The notes under the pieces: model-generated
What the model was told of the DNA's origin: nothing
What the model saw: the letters and a program-made list of their open reading frames with translations, nothing else
The model's database searches: none
Assembly: GCA_017557505.1 (NCBI GenBank)
Contig: JAFYYP010000053.1
Span: 1-64,000 of the forward strand
DNA: 64,000 bases
Direction of reading: 5' to 3'
DNA from: Bacillota bacterium
GTDB lineage: Bacteria; Bacillota; Clostridia; Peptostreptococcales; Anaerovoracaceae
Made by a program: the position numbers and the translations under genes
Shown here: in pieces, positions 1 through 11,400 of the stretch
How the letters are laid out: every line of letters begins with the position of its first letter
Numbering within the stretch: the stretch's first letter is position 1

Positions 1-1376
1 ATTCCGTAGAGCTTTTTCAATTCTTCGATGCGCTCCGGGGAAGGCGCGAAGAAGTAGTGCTTGACCTTCGGCTCGGTGCCGGACGGACGGACGACGACCT
101 TGCTGCCGTCGTCGTATTCGGTGACGGAAGTCTCGGGCTTGGGCAGATCCGGGTCGACGACCACGTCGATGGTCTTGGAGTAGACCGGCCCGTACTGCGC
201 GTTGAGTTCGTCCAGTTTTTCCGCCGCACTGCTGCCCTGCTGCTTGTAGTAAGCGGCGGCCTGGCACAGCAGTCTGGCACCGACGACGCCGTCCTTGTCG
301 CGGGCGTACTGACCGATGATCATGCCGTTGCTCTCTTCGAAGGCGAAGCCGAACTGCTCCTGCGTGCGGTCCATGCCGGCAGCGATGAACTTGAAGCCGA
401 CCGGGGTCTTTTCGACGTCCATGCCTTTCGCTTCTGCGATGCGGTCCGCCAGGGGGGTGGACACGAACGAAGAGATGAAGGTCTTGCCGGACAGGTCGCG
501 CGTATCGCACAGGTAGCTGAGCACGAGCACGCCCTGGTCGTTGCCGGAGAGGAGGCGGTAGCCATCTTCGGTCTTCACCATCGAGCCCACGCGGTCGCAG
601 TCGGGGTCGGTCGCAACGATGATGTCGGGCTGGATCTCCTTGGCATATTCGAGCGCCAGGCGGTAGACGGCCGGGAACTCGGGGTTGGGCTGGCCGGTGG
701 TCGTGAAGTTGCCGTCGGGCTCCATCTGCTCAGGCACGGTAAAGAGGTCGTAGCCGTCGGCCGTGAGGGTCTCTAAAACGGGCTTACAGCCGCTTCCGTT
801 GAGCGGAGTGTAAATGACCCTAAGAGGTGCGCTTTCGCCGCCCTGCGGGGCGTTTGAGGCCCTTCTCATGGCATCCAGATAGGCAAGGTATACTTCCTCC
901 GGCACGTAAGTCGGGACAAACGGTGTTTCAGGCCGTCCGAAGACCTCTTCATCGGGAATCTTGCCGATTTCCTCCTGCACGACGTCCGCGTCCTCGGGCA
1001 GCACCTGGCCGCCGGTCGCGCCGTACAGTTTGTAGCCGTTGTATTCCTTCGCGTTGTGGCTGGCCGTGATCATGACGCCCGCGTCTGCCTGCAGATAGCG
1101 CACGGCGAAGCTCAGCACCGGCACCGGCATGATCTCTTCGAACATCAGCGCGCGAATGCCGCATTCCTCGAGCGTCTTCGCCGTCTCCAGCGCGAATTCG
1201 AGCGAATTGTTGCGCGAGTCGCGGGAGATGACGGCGAGCAGGTCTTTGCCGGGCTTGGTCTTCTTCAGCCAGCCCGCGACGCCCATCGTGGCGAGTCTCA
1301 CCGTGTCCGTGTTCATCTGTCCGGGCTCGGGGCCCATAATGCCGCGGATGCCCGCGGTACCGAATTTAAGTTCCAT
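1..1376 (-). CDS. phosphoglucomutase/phosphomannomutase, 3' end cut by window
   Basis: Interconverts hexose-1- and hexose-6-phosphates in the cytosol, supplying sugar-1-phosphates for envelope glycans. The frame is open from ATG 1376 to the window edge (458 residues, so only the last few are missing). It has the phosphoserine loop TASHNAKEYNGYK (Ser about 106), the metal loop DPDCDR (about 256-262), the sugar-binding EESNG and the C-terminal phosphate site RPSGTEPK, which is the full alpha-D-phosphohexomutase set. AAAGGAG lies just before the ATG. The start overlaps the end of the upstream membrane glycosyltransferase by 11 bp, so it is the last visible gene of the 5.3-0 kb operon. Whether glucose or mannose is preferred cannot be read from the sequence. 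Confidence 0.95.
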   Translation of the reverse strand, partial: MELKFGTAGIRGIMGPEPGQMNTDTVRLATMGVAGWLKKTKPGKDLLAVISRDSRNNSLEFALETAKTLEECGIRALMFEEIMPVPVLSFAVRYLQADAGVMITASHNAKEYNGYKLYGATGGQVLPEDADVVQEEIGKIPDEEVFGRPETPFVPTYVPEEVYLAYLDAMRRASNAPQGGESAPLRVIYTPLNGSGCKPVLETLTADGYDLFTVPEQMEPDGNFTTTGQPNPEFPAVYRLALEYAKEIQPDIIVATDPDCDRVGSMVKTEDGYRLLSGNDQGVLVLSYLCDTRDLSGKTFISSFVSTPLADRIAEAKGMDVEKTPVGFKFIAAGMDRTQEQFGFAFEESNGMIIGQYARDKDGVVGARLLCQAAAYYKQQGSSAAEKLDELNAQYGPVYSKTIDVVVDPDLPKPETSVTEYDDGSKVVVRPSGTEPKVKHYFFAPSPERIEELKKLYG

Positions 1377-2958
1377 GTATCTCTTCTCCTTTCTCTGAAG
1401 GTTTCTTCCGTAACATCCAGGGGGCGGTGCCTGCGACTTCTGCGCCGCCTGCCGCCAGCAGGGCGAACACCGGGAACAGCACCACCTGGTAGCGCCCCTG
1501 CGCTTCGCTTAAGAGGAACAGCAGCGCGTAGCCGTAAAACACGAGCCGCAGATAGGTCTCGGCGGGGTTCCTTAGGAAGATCGCAAGGATGCCTCCCAGC
1601 GCCACAAGACCCATCACGCACATGTAGTACGCAGCCGAGCTCTTCGTGATGACGTGGCCGGGGTCGAAGTCGATCTCGTCGAGCTCTTCGCGGCTGACGG
1701 ACCAGTCGTGGAATTCTTCGCCGGTCTCTTCTTCCCAGATCGCGACTTCGTCGTACAGGGTCTTGACCCATTGCGTGATCCCGATATCGGCCTTCCAGTC
1801 CGTCTCCATCTTGGCGCGCAGCGTCTCTTTCAGGGAGTCGGGGTGTGCGCGGAGGTCGTCCTTGAGCATCTGCATCAGCTCGTCCATCACCTTGTCGTAG
1901 TCGTTGTCGTACTGCTCGGCCAGCTCGTAGACCTTCATGCCCTCTTCTTCGGTCCACACGCCGCCTCCCTTGGAATTCAGGCCGATCCACAGGAAGTGGG
2001 CCGTGGCGTTCCTGGCGACGGGCATCTCGAGGTAGCCTTCCAGCCAGCGGTAGGCTCTTTCCTTGACAGCGGTCGAAAGGGCAAACATGACCGCGATGGC
2101 GAGGATGAGGGACAGGATCTGCTTGCCCAGGCCTCTCTTTCTTTTGGCGGTCTCGCTTCGCGTTTCGCCGCTCAAAGGTTTATATTCCATCAACAGGAAC
2201 AGAAATCCTGTTGCAAAGGACGCTATCAGAAATACTGGGGAGAACTGCTTGAACAGGTCCGTCGCGCCGGCGGAGAGCCCTGCCAGCAGGGCCAGGACCG
2301 CGCACGGCCAGCGCTTTTCGCGAAGCTCCCAGGCGAGGATGCCGAGAAAGCTCGTCAGGGCGATCCCCAGCATCGCCAGGTGTTCGTTGCTGGTCACCGA
2401 GGCGTAGTACGACAGCGACGGCCAGAAGCATGCGATCGCCGCTGCGATCATCGCGGCCCGCTGGCGCTTCCAGATGCGCCGCGCGATCAGGTAGACGAGC
2501 AGCACGGTTACCGCGCCGGTCAGCAGGTTGAAATACACCGCGTTGCGGTACTGATACGGCTGACTGCACAGACCGTTCCACCATTCCAGCACACGCGGGT
2601 AGAACGCCCAGTGTGTGAAGATCGCTTCCTTGGCCTGCTTTACGCCGCGCACCGAATCCATGACCGACGCGAAGTCGTACTTCATGGTCATGTGCGTTTC
2701 GATCAGATGAAAGCAGTGGTAGCGGTACTGGAACGCCGCGCAGCCCCACAGGGGCGCCGCCAGCCAGTCGGGGAACTTCGGCAGTTCTATCGGGACAAGG
2801 CACAGCGCCACGCAGCCCAAAGCGGCCCACAGCCAGGGCTGCAGGACGAAGCCTTCGTATTTCGCCGCGCCGAGACTGCTCATCTTCAGGATGAAGAACG
2901 GCAGACCTGCGAACAGCAGCGCAAATATTGTGTACAGCGCGATGCCGGTTTTTCTCAT
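1366..2958 (-). CDS. polytopic membrane glycosyltransferase-like protein
   Basis: A 530-residue integral membrane protein with many hydrophobic segments over the first two thirds and a more polar stretch (about residues 330-430) before further membrane helices. This resembles the GT39/ArnT/PMT class, which moves sugars from polyprenyl-phosphate donors at the outer face of the membrane. Its start overlaps the stop of the GT2 gene by 4 bp (ATGA). GT2 enzymes of that type make polyprenyl-phosphate sugars, so the pairing supports a donor-synthase plus transferase couple. I did not identify a definite catalytic motif; assignment rests on topology and neighbours. Confidence 0.65.
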   Translation of the reverse strand: MRKTGIALYTIFALLFAGLPFFILKMSSLGAAKYEGFVLQPWLWAALGCVALCLVPIELPKFPDWLAAPLWGCAAFQYRYHCFHLIETHMTMKYDFASVMDSVRGVKQAKEAIFTHWAFYPRVLEWWNGLCSQPYQYRNAVYFNLLTGAVTVLLVYLIARRIWKRQRAAMIAAAIACFWPSLSYYASVTSNEHLAMLGIALTSFLGILAWELREKRWPCAVLALLAGLSAGATDLFKQFSPVFLIASFATGFLFLLMEYKPLSGETRSETAKRKRGLGKQILSLILAIAVMFALSTAVKERAYRWLEGYLEMPVARNATAHFLWIGLNSKGGGVWTEEEGMKVYELAEQYDNDYDKVMDELMQMLKDDLRAHPDSLKETLRAKMETDWKADIGITQWVKTLYDEVAIWEEETGEEFHDWSVSREELDEIDFDPGHVITKSSAAYYMCVMGLVALGGILAIFLRNPAETYLRLVFYGYALLFLLSEAQGRYQVVLFPVFALLAAGGAEVAGTAPWMLRKKPSEKGEEIHGT

Positions 2959-3908
2959 TCGTTAACGTTTTTCTCCTGCAGCACGTACTGCGGGCGGTTC
3001 TTCACTTCGAGGTAGGTCTTCGCCAGGTACTGGCCCAGGATGCCGATGCCTAAAAGCTGGATGCCGCCCAGGAACAGGATGATGCACACCAGGGAGGGCC
3101 AGCCTGCGACCGGGTCACCGTGCAGCAGCGCGCGGAAGAACACGACGAGCAGCGCGATGAAGCTGACCGCGCACAGGCCGAATCCCGTGTAGCTCGCGAT
3201 GGCCAGCGGCGCCGTCGAGAACGCCGTGATGCCGTCGATCGAATACAGGAACAGCTTGTGGAAGTTCCACTTCGTCTCGCCGGCTGCCCTCTCGCGGTTG
3301 ACGTATTCGAGCCAGTGGGTCTTGAAGCCGACCCAGCTGAAGATGCCCTTGGAGAATCGGTTGTATTCGCTCATGGACAGGATCGCGTCGACCATGCGGC
3401 GGGTCATGAGGCGGTAGTCCCGCGCCCCGTCGACGATCTCGGTCTTGGAGATCTTGTTGATGAGCCGGTAGAAGCAGCGCGCGAAGAAGCTGCGGATGGG
3501 CGGCTCGCCTTTTCTGTCCGTGCGGCGGGTGGCGACGCAGTCGATCGGGTCTGTTTCGGGTGACTCCTCGATGATTTGCAGCATTTCCGGCAGCATCTCG
3601 GGCGGATCCTGCAGGTCTGCGTCCATGACCGCGACGTAATCGCCTTTGGCGTGCTGCAGTCCCGCGTACATGGCAGCTTCCTTGCCGAAGTTGCGCGAAA
3701 AGCTGACGTAGCCGCAGCGGCTGTCCTTTTCGTGCAGGGACCGCATGACAGCAAGCGTTCCGTCTTTGGAACCGTCGTCGACGAACACGAAATCCGTCTC
3801 GGCACCCATAGTTCGGAGCTGCTCCACGACGGGCAGCATGGCTTCGTAGTAAAGAGGCAGCGCCTCGACTTCGTTATAGCAGGGTACGACGATGCTGATT
3901 TGCTTCAT
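2955..3908 (-). CDS. GT2 glycosyltransferase, polyprenyl-phosphate sugar synthase type
   Basis: Probably transfers a sugar from a nucleotide donor to undecaprenyl phosphate on the inner leaflet (GtrB/Dpm1-like). The GT-A fold is clear: VVPCYNE at the N-terminus, VDDGS at 43-47, and a DxD metal site in MDADLQDPPE (Asp96, Asp98). Two hydrophobic segments (about 230-255 and 265-295) anchor the C-terminus, as in GtrB proteins. The 317-residue length is typical. The ATG directly follows the stop of the MATE gene and the gene ends in a 4-bp overlap with the membrane glycosyltransferase, so the three are co-transcribed. Confidence 0.92.
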   Translation of the reverse strand: MKQISIVVPCYNEVEALPLYYEAMLPVVEQLRTMGAETDFVFVDDGSKDGTLAVMRSLHEKDSRCGYVSFSRNFGKEAAMYAGLQHAKGDYVAVMDADLQDPPEMLPEMLQIIEESPETDPIDCVATRRTDRKGEPPIRSFFARCFYRLINKISKTEIVDGARDYRLMTRRMVDAILSMSEYNRFSKGIFSWVGFKTHWLEYVNRERAAGETKWNFHKLFLYSIDGITAFSTAPLAIASYTGFGLCAVSFIALLVVFFRALLHGDPVAGWPSLVCIILFLGGIQLLGIGILGQYLAKTYLEVKNRPQYVLQEKNVNE

Positions 3909-5273
3909 TTACATTCCCTCGATCATATTCTTCATCCACTTGCCGCTGCGGTAGCGGACGTAGAGGATGATTCCCTTGATGACGCTTTCAGCTTCGCATA
4001 AAAGCACGACGAGATAGATGGGCAGGCGCAGCACGAGCGCGCCGAAGAACGCGAGCGGGACCCGGATGGCCCACACGGTCGCAACTTCGCAGATGGCCGC
4101 GAACTTCGCGTCGCCGCCGCTGCGCATGGTGCCGACGACCTGGAACGCGTTATGGTTCTGCAGGGGCTGGCACAGCGCCGTGATCAGCAGGATGCGGTTC
4201 GTCCACAGCTGTGCTTCTTCCGTGAGCGTGAACAGACCGATGAACGGTCCGCGGCAGACGTACATGAGCGTCGCCATGAACACGGAGAACGCGAGGCCTG
4301 CGTGCAGCAGTTTTTTCGAGAGCGCTTTCGCGTACTCGTAGTTGCCCTGGCCGAGCTGTTCGCCCAAAAGGATAAGCGCTGCGGCCGACGTGGCGAAGCA
4401 CGCCATCAGGAAGAAGTCCGCGATGGAGCTCGCCGCCTTGTACGAGGCGAACGCCGTGACCCCCATGCGGCCGTACGCCGCGTTCTGGGCCGCCATGCCG
4501 GCGCTCCACAGCCCCTCGTTGATCGTCGTTGCGGCCGCGTTCTTCAGAACCCTTGTCATGAATTCGCGGTCGAACGCGAAGAATTCTTTTAGCGGACCCG
4601 CCAGCACGTTCTTTCGTCCGAAGACGAAGTACGCAGTCGCCAGCAGCTCGATGACCCGGCTGAAGACCGTCGCCAGAGCCGCGCCTCGCACCTCCATGCG
4701 GGGCAGGCCGAACTTGCCGAAGATGAGCGCGTAGTTGAGGATCGTGTTCGTGAAGAACGCGATGATCGTGATGTACAGCGGGATCTTCGTCTGCTGCGTG
4801 GACCTTAATGCCACCACAAGCGGCTGGGCCGCCGCGACGAGCAGGAAGTTGATGGCTGCGATGCGAAGGTAGCCGGTGCCGACGTCGTTGACGACGGGGT
4901 CGTTCGTGAACAGGGACAGCACCCAGTGCGGCGCGAACGCGCAGGCACAGAAGAACAATAAGCTCGCGGCCATGCAGAACGTCCACGCAACGCCGACGAC
5001 CTTGCGGATGTTCGGCAGATCCCTCGTGCCCCAGAACTGGCTGTAGAACGTGCTGCAGCCGGTGCAGAAGCCGAAGATCATCATCCAGTGCACGGAGAAC
5101 GCCTGCGTGGCGAGGCCCGTGCCGGTGAGCGCCAGTTCGCCCAGCTTGCCCACCATGACGGTGTCGACCAGGAAGAACGAGCTGGAGATCAGGTTCTGCA
5201 GCGCAATGGGCACTGCGACCGCCAGCAGCGTCCGGTAGAATTTCCGGTTGTCGATGTGGATGCCGTGTTCCAT
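3909..5273 (-). CDS. MATE family multidrug/polysaccharide-type exporter
   Basis: A 454-residue, about 12-helix transporter of the MATE group (MOP superfamily). These proteins exchange cations for organic substrates across the cytoplasmic membrane. The duplicated six-helix halves, the early ALQNLISSSFFLVDTVMVGKLG segment's family pattern (a long first helix pair with VDT and GxLG) and the length all match. It is the first gene of the operon leading to the glycosyltransferases and phosphohexomutase. A drug-efflux role is usual for the family; a role in glycan-linked export is possible from context only. Confidence 0.92.
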   Translation of the reverse strand: MEHGIHIDNRKFYRTLLAVAVPIALQNLISSSFFLVDTVMVGKLGELALTGTGLATQAFSVHWMMIFGFCTGCSTFYSQFWGTRDLPNIRKVVGVAWTFCMAASLLFFCACAFAPHWVLSLFTNDPVVNDVGTGYLRIAAINFLLVAAAQPLVVALRSTQQTKIPLYITIIAFFTNTILNYALIFGKFGLPRMEVRGAALATVFSRVIELLATAYFVFGRKNVLAGPLKEFFAFDREFMTRVLKNAAATTINEGLWSAGMAAQNAAYGRMGVTAFASYKAASSIADFFLMACFATSAAALILLGEQLGQGNYEYAKALSKKLLHAGLAFSVFMATLMYVCRGPFIGLFTLTEEAQLWTNRILLITALCQPLQNHNAFQVVGTMRSGGDAKFAAICEVATVWAIRVPLAFFGALVLRLPIYLVVLLCEAESVIKGIILYVRYRSGKWMKNMIEGM

Positions 5274-5280
5274 ACCCTTG

Positions 5281-5286
5281 ATTATA
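5281..5286 (-). promoter_or_regulatory. extended -10 promoter of the MATE operon
   Basis: On the minus strand TGATATAAT gives a perfect -10 hexamer with an extended TGN, 7 bp upstream of the MATE ATG (5273). The -35 region would fall inside the preceding terminator hairpin and is weak. The very short leader implies an almost leaderless transcript or a start slightly inside the annotated gene. Confidence 0.5.
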
Positions 5287-5297
5287 TCATACAGAAA

Positions 5298-5323
5298 AAG
5301 GATACGGAATATACCGTATCCTT
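5298..5323 (-). terminator. rho-independent terminator of the large surface-protein gene
   Basis: Perfect 10-bp stem AAGGATACGG/CCGTATCCTT with a 6-base loop. On the minus strand it is followed by TTTTTCTGT. It lies 85 bp past the stop of the roughly 2000-residue gene. The 85 bp between stop and hairpin hold nothing else that I recognise. Confidence 0.85.
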
Positions 5324-5408
5324 AAGCAGTGTGCAGGGACTGAGGAGCCGCCACGGCAAGCGAGTCGATCTCCCCTTGACGAGCGGTTCGAGGCGGTCCG
5401 AAAGCCCC

Positions 5409-8400
5409 TTAATAGTTTCTATGCAGCTGATAGTACGATCCGTACGACTGGTCGAAGATGATCGCCACGTCCCACGTGAGCGTCTCTCCGTCCGGATACC
5501 GAGCCGTGAACCTTACCGTTGCCGGCACCGGTTTCGCCGTGCCGATCGTCGTCAGCATCGAGCTGTGCCACAGCTGTCCGGTGAAGTTCACCTTGCCGTC
5601 TGTGACCGCTCCGCGCGTCAGCCGCGCCGTGTACTGCGGGAACTGCACGAGCACCGCGTCGACGGTGGTCGGCTCGCCGCCGGCCGGCGCGTTCAGCACC
5701 AGCACTTCGCCGGGCCAGAACATATTCGCCGGCCGCACGGCTGCTGTGCCCTTCTTCGCCTCGTTCCAGGCCAGGCGGTTGGATTCCCAGGCGGCTGTGT
5801 GGGTCACGCTGCCCGTGAGCGAACGCTCCTCCTTCACCTTGAACCGCATGGATTCGACGTCCGCCCCCTGCCCGTCGGAGACCGACACCACGATGTCGTA
5901 CGTGCCGGCCTCGGCTTTGGGCAGGCCGCTGAGCACGATCGCCGGGTACTTGCCCGAAGCGTCGGGTTTCAGGTCTTTGACCGTCTTCCTGCCGATGGGC
6001 TGGCTGCCCTGGTCTTTGTAGACCTCGATCGTAACGGTGAGCGGATCTTTGTCCTTGTCGTCCACCGATGCCTGCACGGTGTAGGTATTGCCCTGCTTGA
6101 CCGGCGAAGGCGACGTCTTAATATCCTTGATCCACGGCGCGTCGTTGCTTGGCCCGCTCTGGATGTAGAACGTGATGGACACCTTGTTCGACTCCTTGTC
6201 GTAACTTGGCGTGCCCGTGGAATCCTCCTGCCAGTGCGTGAGCGTGTACTTGCCGTCGATATAGAACTTCGTGACCGGCGCGGACAGGTCTTTGCCCGCC
6301 TGCGGGTACGGCCAGTCGGTCAGCGCCTCGTGCGTGTAGACCCAGTGCTGTTTTTTGCTCGGGTCGTTCTCCCAGTCGCTGTAGAAGATCTGGTAATTGA
6401 TCGTCTCGCCCTTGGCGTAGACCCGTGCAGGCTCTTCCTTTTCCGTCTTGAACGGCTGGATGGCCGTTGTCGCCCCACTGTTCGTCCATTTGGCGAGGTC
6501 GTTTTCGTCTTTGAAGCTGCAGACGAGCATCTCGGATTCCGATGACCCGCTGACGCTGTAGATCCGCAGGTTACTGATTGCCGTACCGTCCGGCGCCGTG
6601 AAGCGCACCCGCCCGCCGCCGGAAAAGATCAGGTCTTCGGCGTACAGCTGGCCCGCCGATTCGAAGAACCTGCCCTCTGCTACTGCGGCGGGGATCGCCG
6701 ATCCGTCGGACACGTAGAGCAGCAGGTCGGAAAACGCAATTTTTGCCCCGTAGTTCGTGTTGGCAGTCGCCTTGAGCGTATGCGAGTCGTTCAGGTTCTT
6801 CCAGACGAAGCGGACGTTTTCCGGCAGCGCGTACAGGGCCAGGATGCCGTTGCTCTCTTTCGTGTTGATGCCGTACAGCACGTCGTCGAAGCTCCAGTTC
6901 GCGCTGTAATAGCGAGTCTTTCCGGTATTCGAAGACGTATACGAACCGCCCTTGCCCGTGCCGGTAAAGACCGTGTACAGAGCCTGTCTGCCCGCCGGGA
7001 TCGTCAGATCGAGCGTCAGCGTCTTCGTGTAACCGCGCATCTCTTCGGAGGTCTTCGCGAACGCGTTGTTCAGCCCCGTGACCCGCTGGCAGGGATATGC
7101 GGCATAATGCAGCACCTGCTTCGGCGTCGTAAAACTGCCGGACACGTGGTGCATCGCTCCGTCGCCCTGCACGGACGAGGACGGCTGCAGCGTCTGATAG
7201 CCCGCCGTTTCCTGCGCCGCTCCTTCCTCCACGAGAAGCACTTTCAGGTTGTCGAGCCAAAACGAGCTTTCGTGATTGGACGTCTTCGTGCGGTCCTGCA
7301 CGGAGCAGCTCAGCGTATAGCTGCCGGGCGGCAGCAGAGAGACGTGCATGTACGTGCCGCTTGCGCGGGTCAGGCCTGCGGACGGAATGTCCAGAGCGAC
7401 GGCCGTTTCGCCCTCGCGGGTGAGGAACAGGCGCTTGGCGAGCGGGTCGCTTGCGTCACAGTCGTAGGCGTAGTCCGTCGTAAAGACCGCCTTGCAGCCT
7501 TCCGGCACCGTAAAGCGGACGGGGTAGTTTGATCCGCTCTGCGTATGCAGCCAGCTGTCCTCTTTTGTGCGCAGGTACCCGATGCGGTAGCGCCCTCCCC
7601 CGATCGCGGCAGAGTCCGCAGTGAAGAACTTGTCCACGGCGGTATCGTCGAAATTCTCGACGTGCGTGGCGATCACCCTGTAGCCGGACGTGTTGCCCGT
7701 CATGCCGGAAGGTATCGTCAGCTGCGCTTCCACGGAAAAGATATCCGTCTTCGCCGTCGTGTCGTATTCGTAAAAATACGTGGTGTCCGGCGCCAGACTG
7801 ACGTTCCGCACCAGGCTGCCGCTGCCCTTCAGCATGGCCGCGTTCTCACCCTGTGCCTTCAATGCCTTGATGGCCGCAGCCGCATTGTCCAGCGCGGAAG
7901 CCACGCTTTCCTGGGTCTGGGGTCCGTCCAGGGTCATGTAATAGCTGTAGTTCTTCGTCCCGGACAGGTGTTTTGCCTTCAGCCTCTCCTCCTCGTCCGC
8001 GCGGCTCTCCGCCACGTGTACGAACTGCTTGATGTCGGCGCGTCCGTCCAGGTTCGCGGTGCTGACGTCGTAGCGCAGGCTCTGATAACCGTGTTCCATG
8101 GGGAACCCCAAGGGGTTGCGGAAATCGCCGTTGAACGTGAACAGGACGGTGTCCAGATAGCGCTCGCCCGTGGAATACACGTAGTTGCAGCCTAGATCGA
8201 TACCGATGGCGCCGTTCTCATCCTCGAGCGCGAACACGACCGGATCGCCGAAATTCGGGTAATTGTCCTCTTTCGTGCGCCTGTCGCTGAACACGTCGTC
8301 CGTATACACAGCGCTGCACTGGCACCAGACCTCGTAGCTCTTGGGATAGCGCTCGTAGCCTGTCTGCGCGATGTAGTTGACCCGGCCGTTGCCGGTCCGG

Positions 8401-11400
8401 ACCGGGGTCACCGCCCGGGTATGGCTGCTGTTGCGCAGCGGAATGGTCTTGATCAGCAGATCGTCCGCGTCGAAGCAGTACGCATTGCCTCCGGACCAGG
8501 CGAATATAGCGCCGGCCGTGTCGATGGCGATGCCCTGCGTGTCCCGCGCGTACCCCGCCAGGGACCCTTCCAGCAGCGTACATTTCACCTTTTCCGAACC
8601 CGGATCGAACACGCCGCGGTACAGGCCGAGGCCCTTGCCCAGATCCGCTTTCAGCAGGAAATGGACCGCGCCGCCCAGATAGGCCGGACAGCTGATCTCG
8701 CCCGCGTACACGCATTTGAGCGCGCCGCCGGAGCGCCGCATACGGTAGATGCCGTTGTCCTTGAAAGCATAAATGGCTTCGGGCGTAACGAGGTTGAAGG
8801 TCCCGAGCGTCACGTCGAGCGTCGAGACGTACGTACCCGTGCGGATGTCGAACAGCGCGGTTTTGCTGCCGTCGATCAGATAGAGATACGTGCCGTCCGC
8901 GTCGAAGCCCCAGACCGCGTCGCGCAGCTCCGTCGGGCTGTTGAGGATGCTCTTCGTGACCGTAGTCGTCCAGACCACGTTGCCGTCCGCATCGCGCGCC
9001 GTGAGCGTGAACGGATAAGTATGGATGCTGTATTTCGGATTCGCGGCATACGTCTGTACCGTGGGTTCCAGCAGATAGGTATAGCGGCCGTCTGCGACGA
9101 TGTTGCCGCCGTCCCACATGCCTTTGAAATACGTGTGGAACAGCTGGCTTTCCCCGTCGCGGTAGTCTTTCGCGCCGTGGCCTCCTGTCGTGTTTTCCTT
9201 CAGTTCGCCGGTCTGATCGCCCGCCTTGGCCTGCCGGAAGTCCGCGCTCACATCGAGCGCGATGCCTTCGGACAGCATGGCGGCCTTCAGGCTAGGCGCT
9301 GCGGCTAGTACGTCCCGCTGCAGTTTGTCGGTCTCGGTCAGCACAAAGACCTCCGCGGTCTCGGTGCGCAGCAGATCCAGCCCGACCCGCGGCGCGACGT
9401 TGTCGACGTAGGACCTGTCGGTCGCCACGGCGGACAGACGGTCTGCCTCGGTCACGTACTCCTCGAGCGTCTCCTCCGTCCAGCGGTCTTTGACGGTCAG
9501 CCGCACCTCGAACGGTCCGACGCCCGTCTGGTGGAAGCGGATCTGCTTGCCGCTGCCGAAACTCAGATCGGCGTAACCGGGCATCGCCGGAATGCTCTGC
9601 CAACTGCCGCCTTCGCGCCTGTATTCCCACGTACGCTGCAGGGCGTCCCCGTCGGACGACGAAGCGCACAGCGCCGTGATGGAAGCCGTGTTGCTTCCTT
9701 CATTGCGATAATAGACCTCCTCCAGATCGATGGCCGCAAACGGCGGAAGATCCGGGTCGACGGGGAACGTTCCGTAGGCCGCGTCCGTGTTGCCGGCGGA
9801 ATCCTTCGCGTGGATCTCGTACGACAGATATTTGCCCTCGTGCCACTTCGTCAGGAAGTCCAGCTCCACGCACAGGAAACACTCGTCGGAACCGGCGTCC
9901 TTCAGGCTGCGGTACTTGATGTGCGCCGAATTAGCAGGCGCGTTTTCCGCCCCGCCGAACACCTTGGACACGGTGATGCTTTCGCCGCTTTCGGGCTCGC
10001 TCAGCTTGATCGTCAGCTCGTTTACCGGGGTTTTCGGGTTCTGCGCAACGGTAACGTACAGCACCTGCTTGCGGTTTTCCTTCTGCACGCCGCCGAGATC
10101 CTCGAGGATGGCCGGCGTCTTCAGGATCTTGATGCTCTTGGTATCCGTATCCTTCAGGCCGTTCGTGGCCTGCGCGGTCAGCCGCACCTGGTAGGTACCG
10201 GGCTTGCTGAACACGGCCACCGCGCCGGTCTTGCCGGACTTGCGGATAGTGCCGACGCCTTTCTGCACGATGGTGAAACTGCTTTTGCCAAGACCGAGTT
10301 CCGCAGCCCTCGCCGCGTTGATGTTCTTGCCGTCGACTGTGTACAGCGAGACGTCTTTCGCTGCCACGTCGTGACCCGCATAAGCCGTCTGCGGCAGGTC
10401 CAACTCCGCGCTGAGCGCGGAGATATCCGCCGGATCGACAGGTTCTGCCGGATCGGTTGGATCGACAGGGTCGCCCCCTCCGCCCGGGTTGCCGGGATCG
10501 TTCGGGTCGCCGCCGGCACCGGGACCGTCGCCGCCATTGCCTGGATCGTTTGGATCTGTGCCCGGGTCACCGCCGTTACCGGGGTCGTCACCCGGGTCGG
10601 GAATACGCAGGTCCGTAAACACCAGGCTGACCGGGAACTCGAAATGCAGCCCGCAAGCACCTGCCGCGGCGAACGTGCCGCTGCCGATACTGTAGCCGGC
10701 GGAATCGACGACGTTCATGCCCAGCGTGATCGGATGCCCGCTTTCGAGCGTCCCGCTCTTTCCCGTGATGAACGACGGGTGGATGGCGTTGCTGCCGGTG
10801 TCGGACGGGTCGACTTCGTTATAGTAGCCGAGACCCTGCACGGCGGACTGGCCGTTGCCGAACACCGAGTAGATGTTGCAGCCCCACATCTTGTCGACAA
10901 GGGGTACGGTGACCGCCATGCCGGGCACATAGTCGCGCAGCGACGCGCCGCTGTTGTTGAAGTGAAACACCGGCGTCGCGGTGAATTCTATTTTGCCATC
11001 TTTGAGGGTCACGTTCTGCGGGCCGCTCTCCGCGAACAGCATGGAGCAGTCGCGCCAGCGGTAATTCGCGAATTCGACCTGCCAGTCCGTGCCGCGCGTG
11101 CCTTCGGAGACCAGCGCCGCGATCTCCTGCGGCACGCTGATCGTAAAGACCGCCTGCTGGTTGGCCTGCAGATAGCTGTCCAGCGACGTGATGTCTCTAT
11201 CGTCGATGCGGATCTTGTCGTTGCCCGCGTTGCCGACTTTCCAGTAGCCGCCGGAATAGTGCCACATGTCGAGCGTCCAGACGCCCGAGACCTTGCCGAT
11301 CTGTTCAGAGGCTTTCGCTTCAGCTGCCGCGTCTAACGCGTATGCGGGAAAGCTGCCGAAGCTCAGCACCATCGCGATCAGGATGGCGGTCGCTCTTTTC

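Noticed and set aside
10430..10610. Tandem DNA repeat or CRISPR-like array in the linker region
   Set aside because: The repetition comes from Gly/Asp/Pro codons of a flexible linker; units are irregular and coding.
9531..11336. 601-codon plus-strand open frame opposite the large surface-protein gene
   Set aside because: Mirror of a GC-rich coding strand; Val/Arg/His-rich translation, no domain, no ribosome site. Same for 5088-6545.
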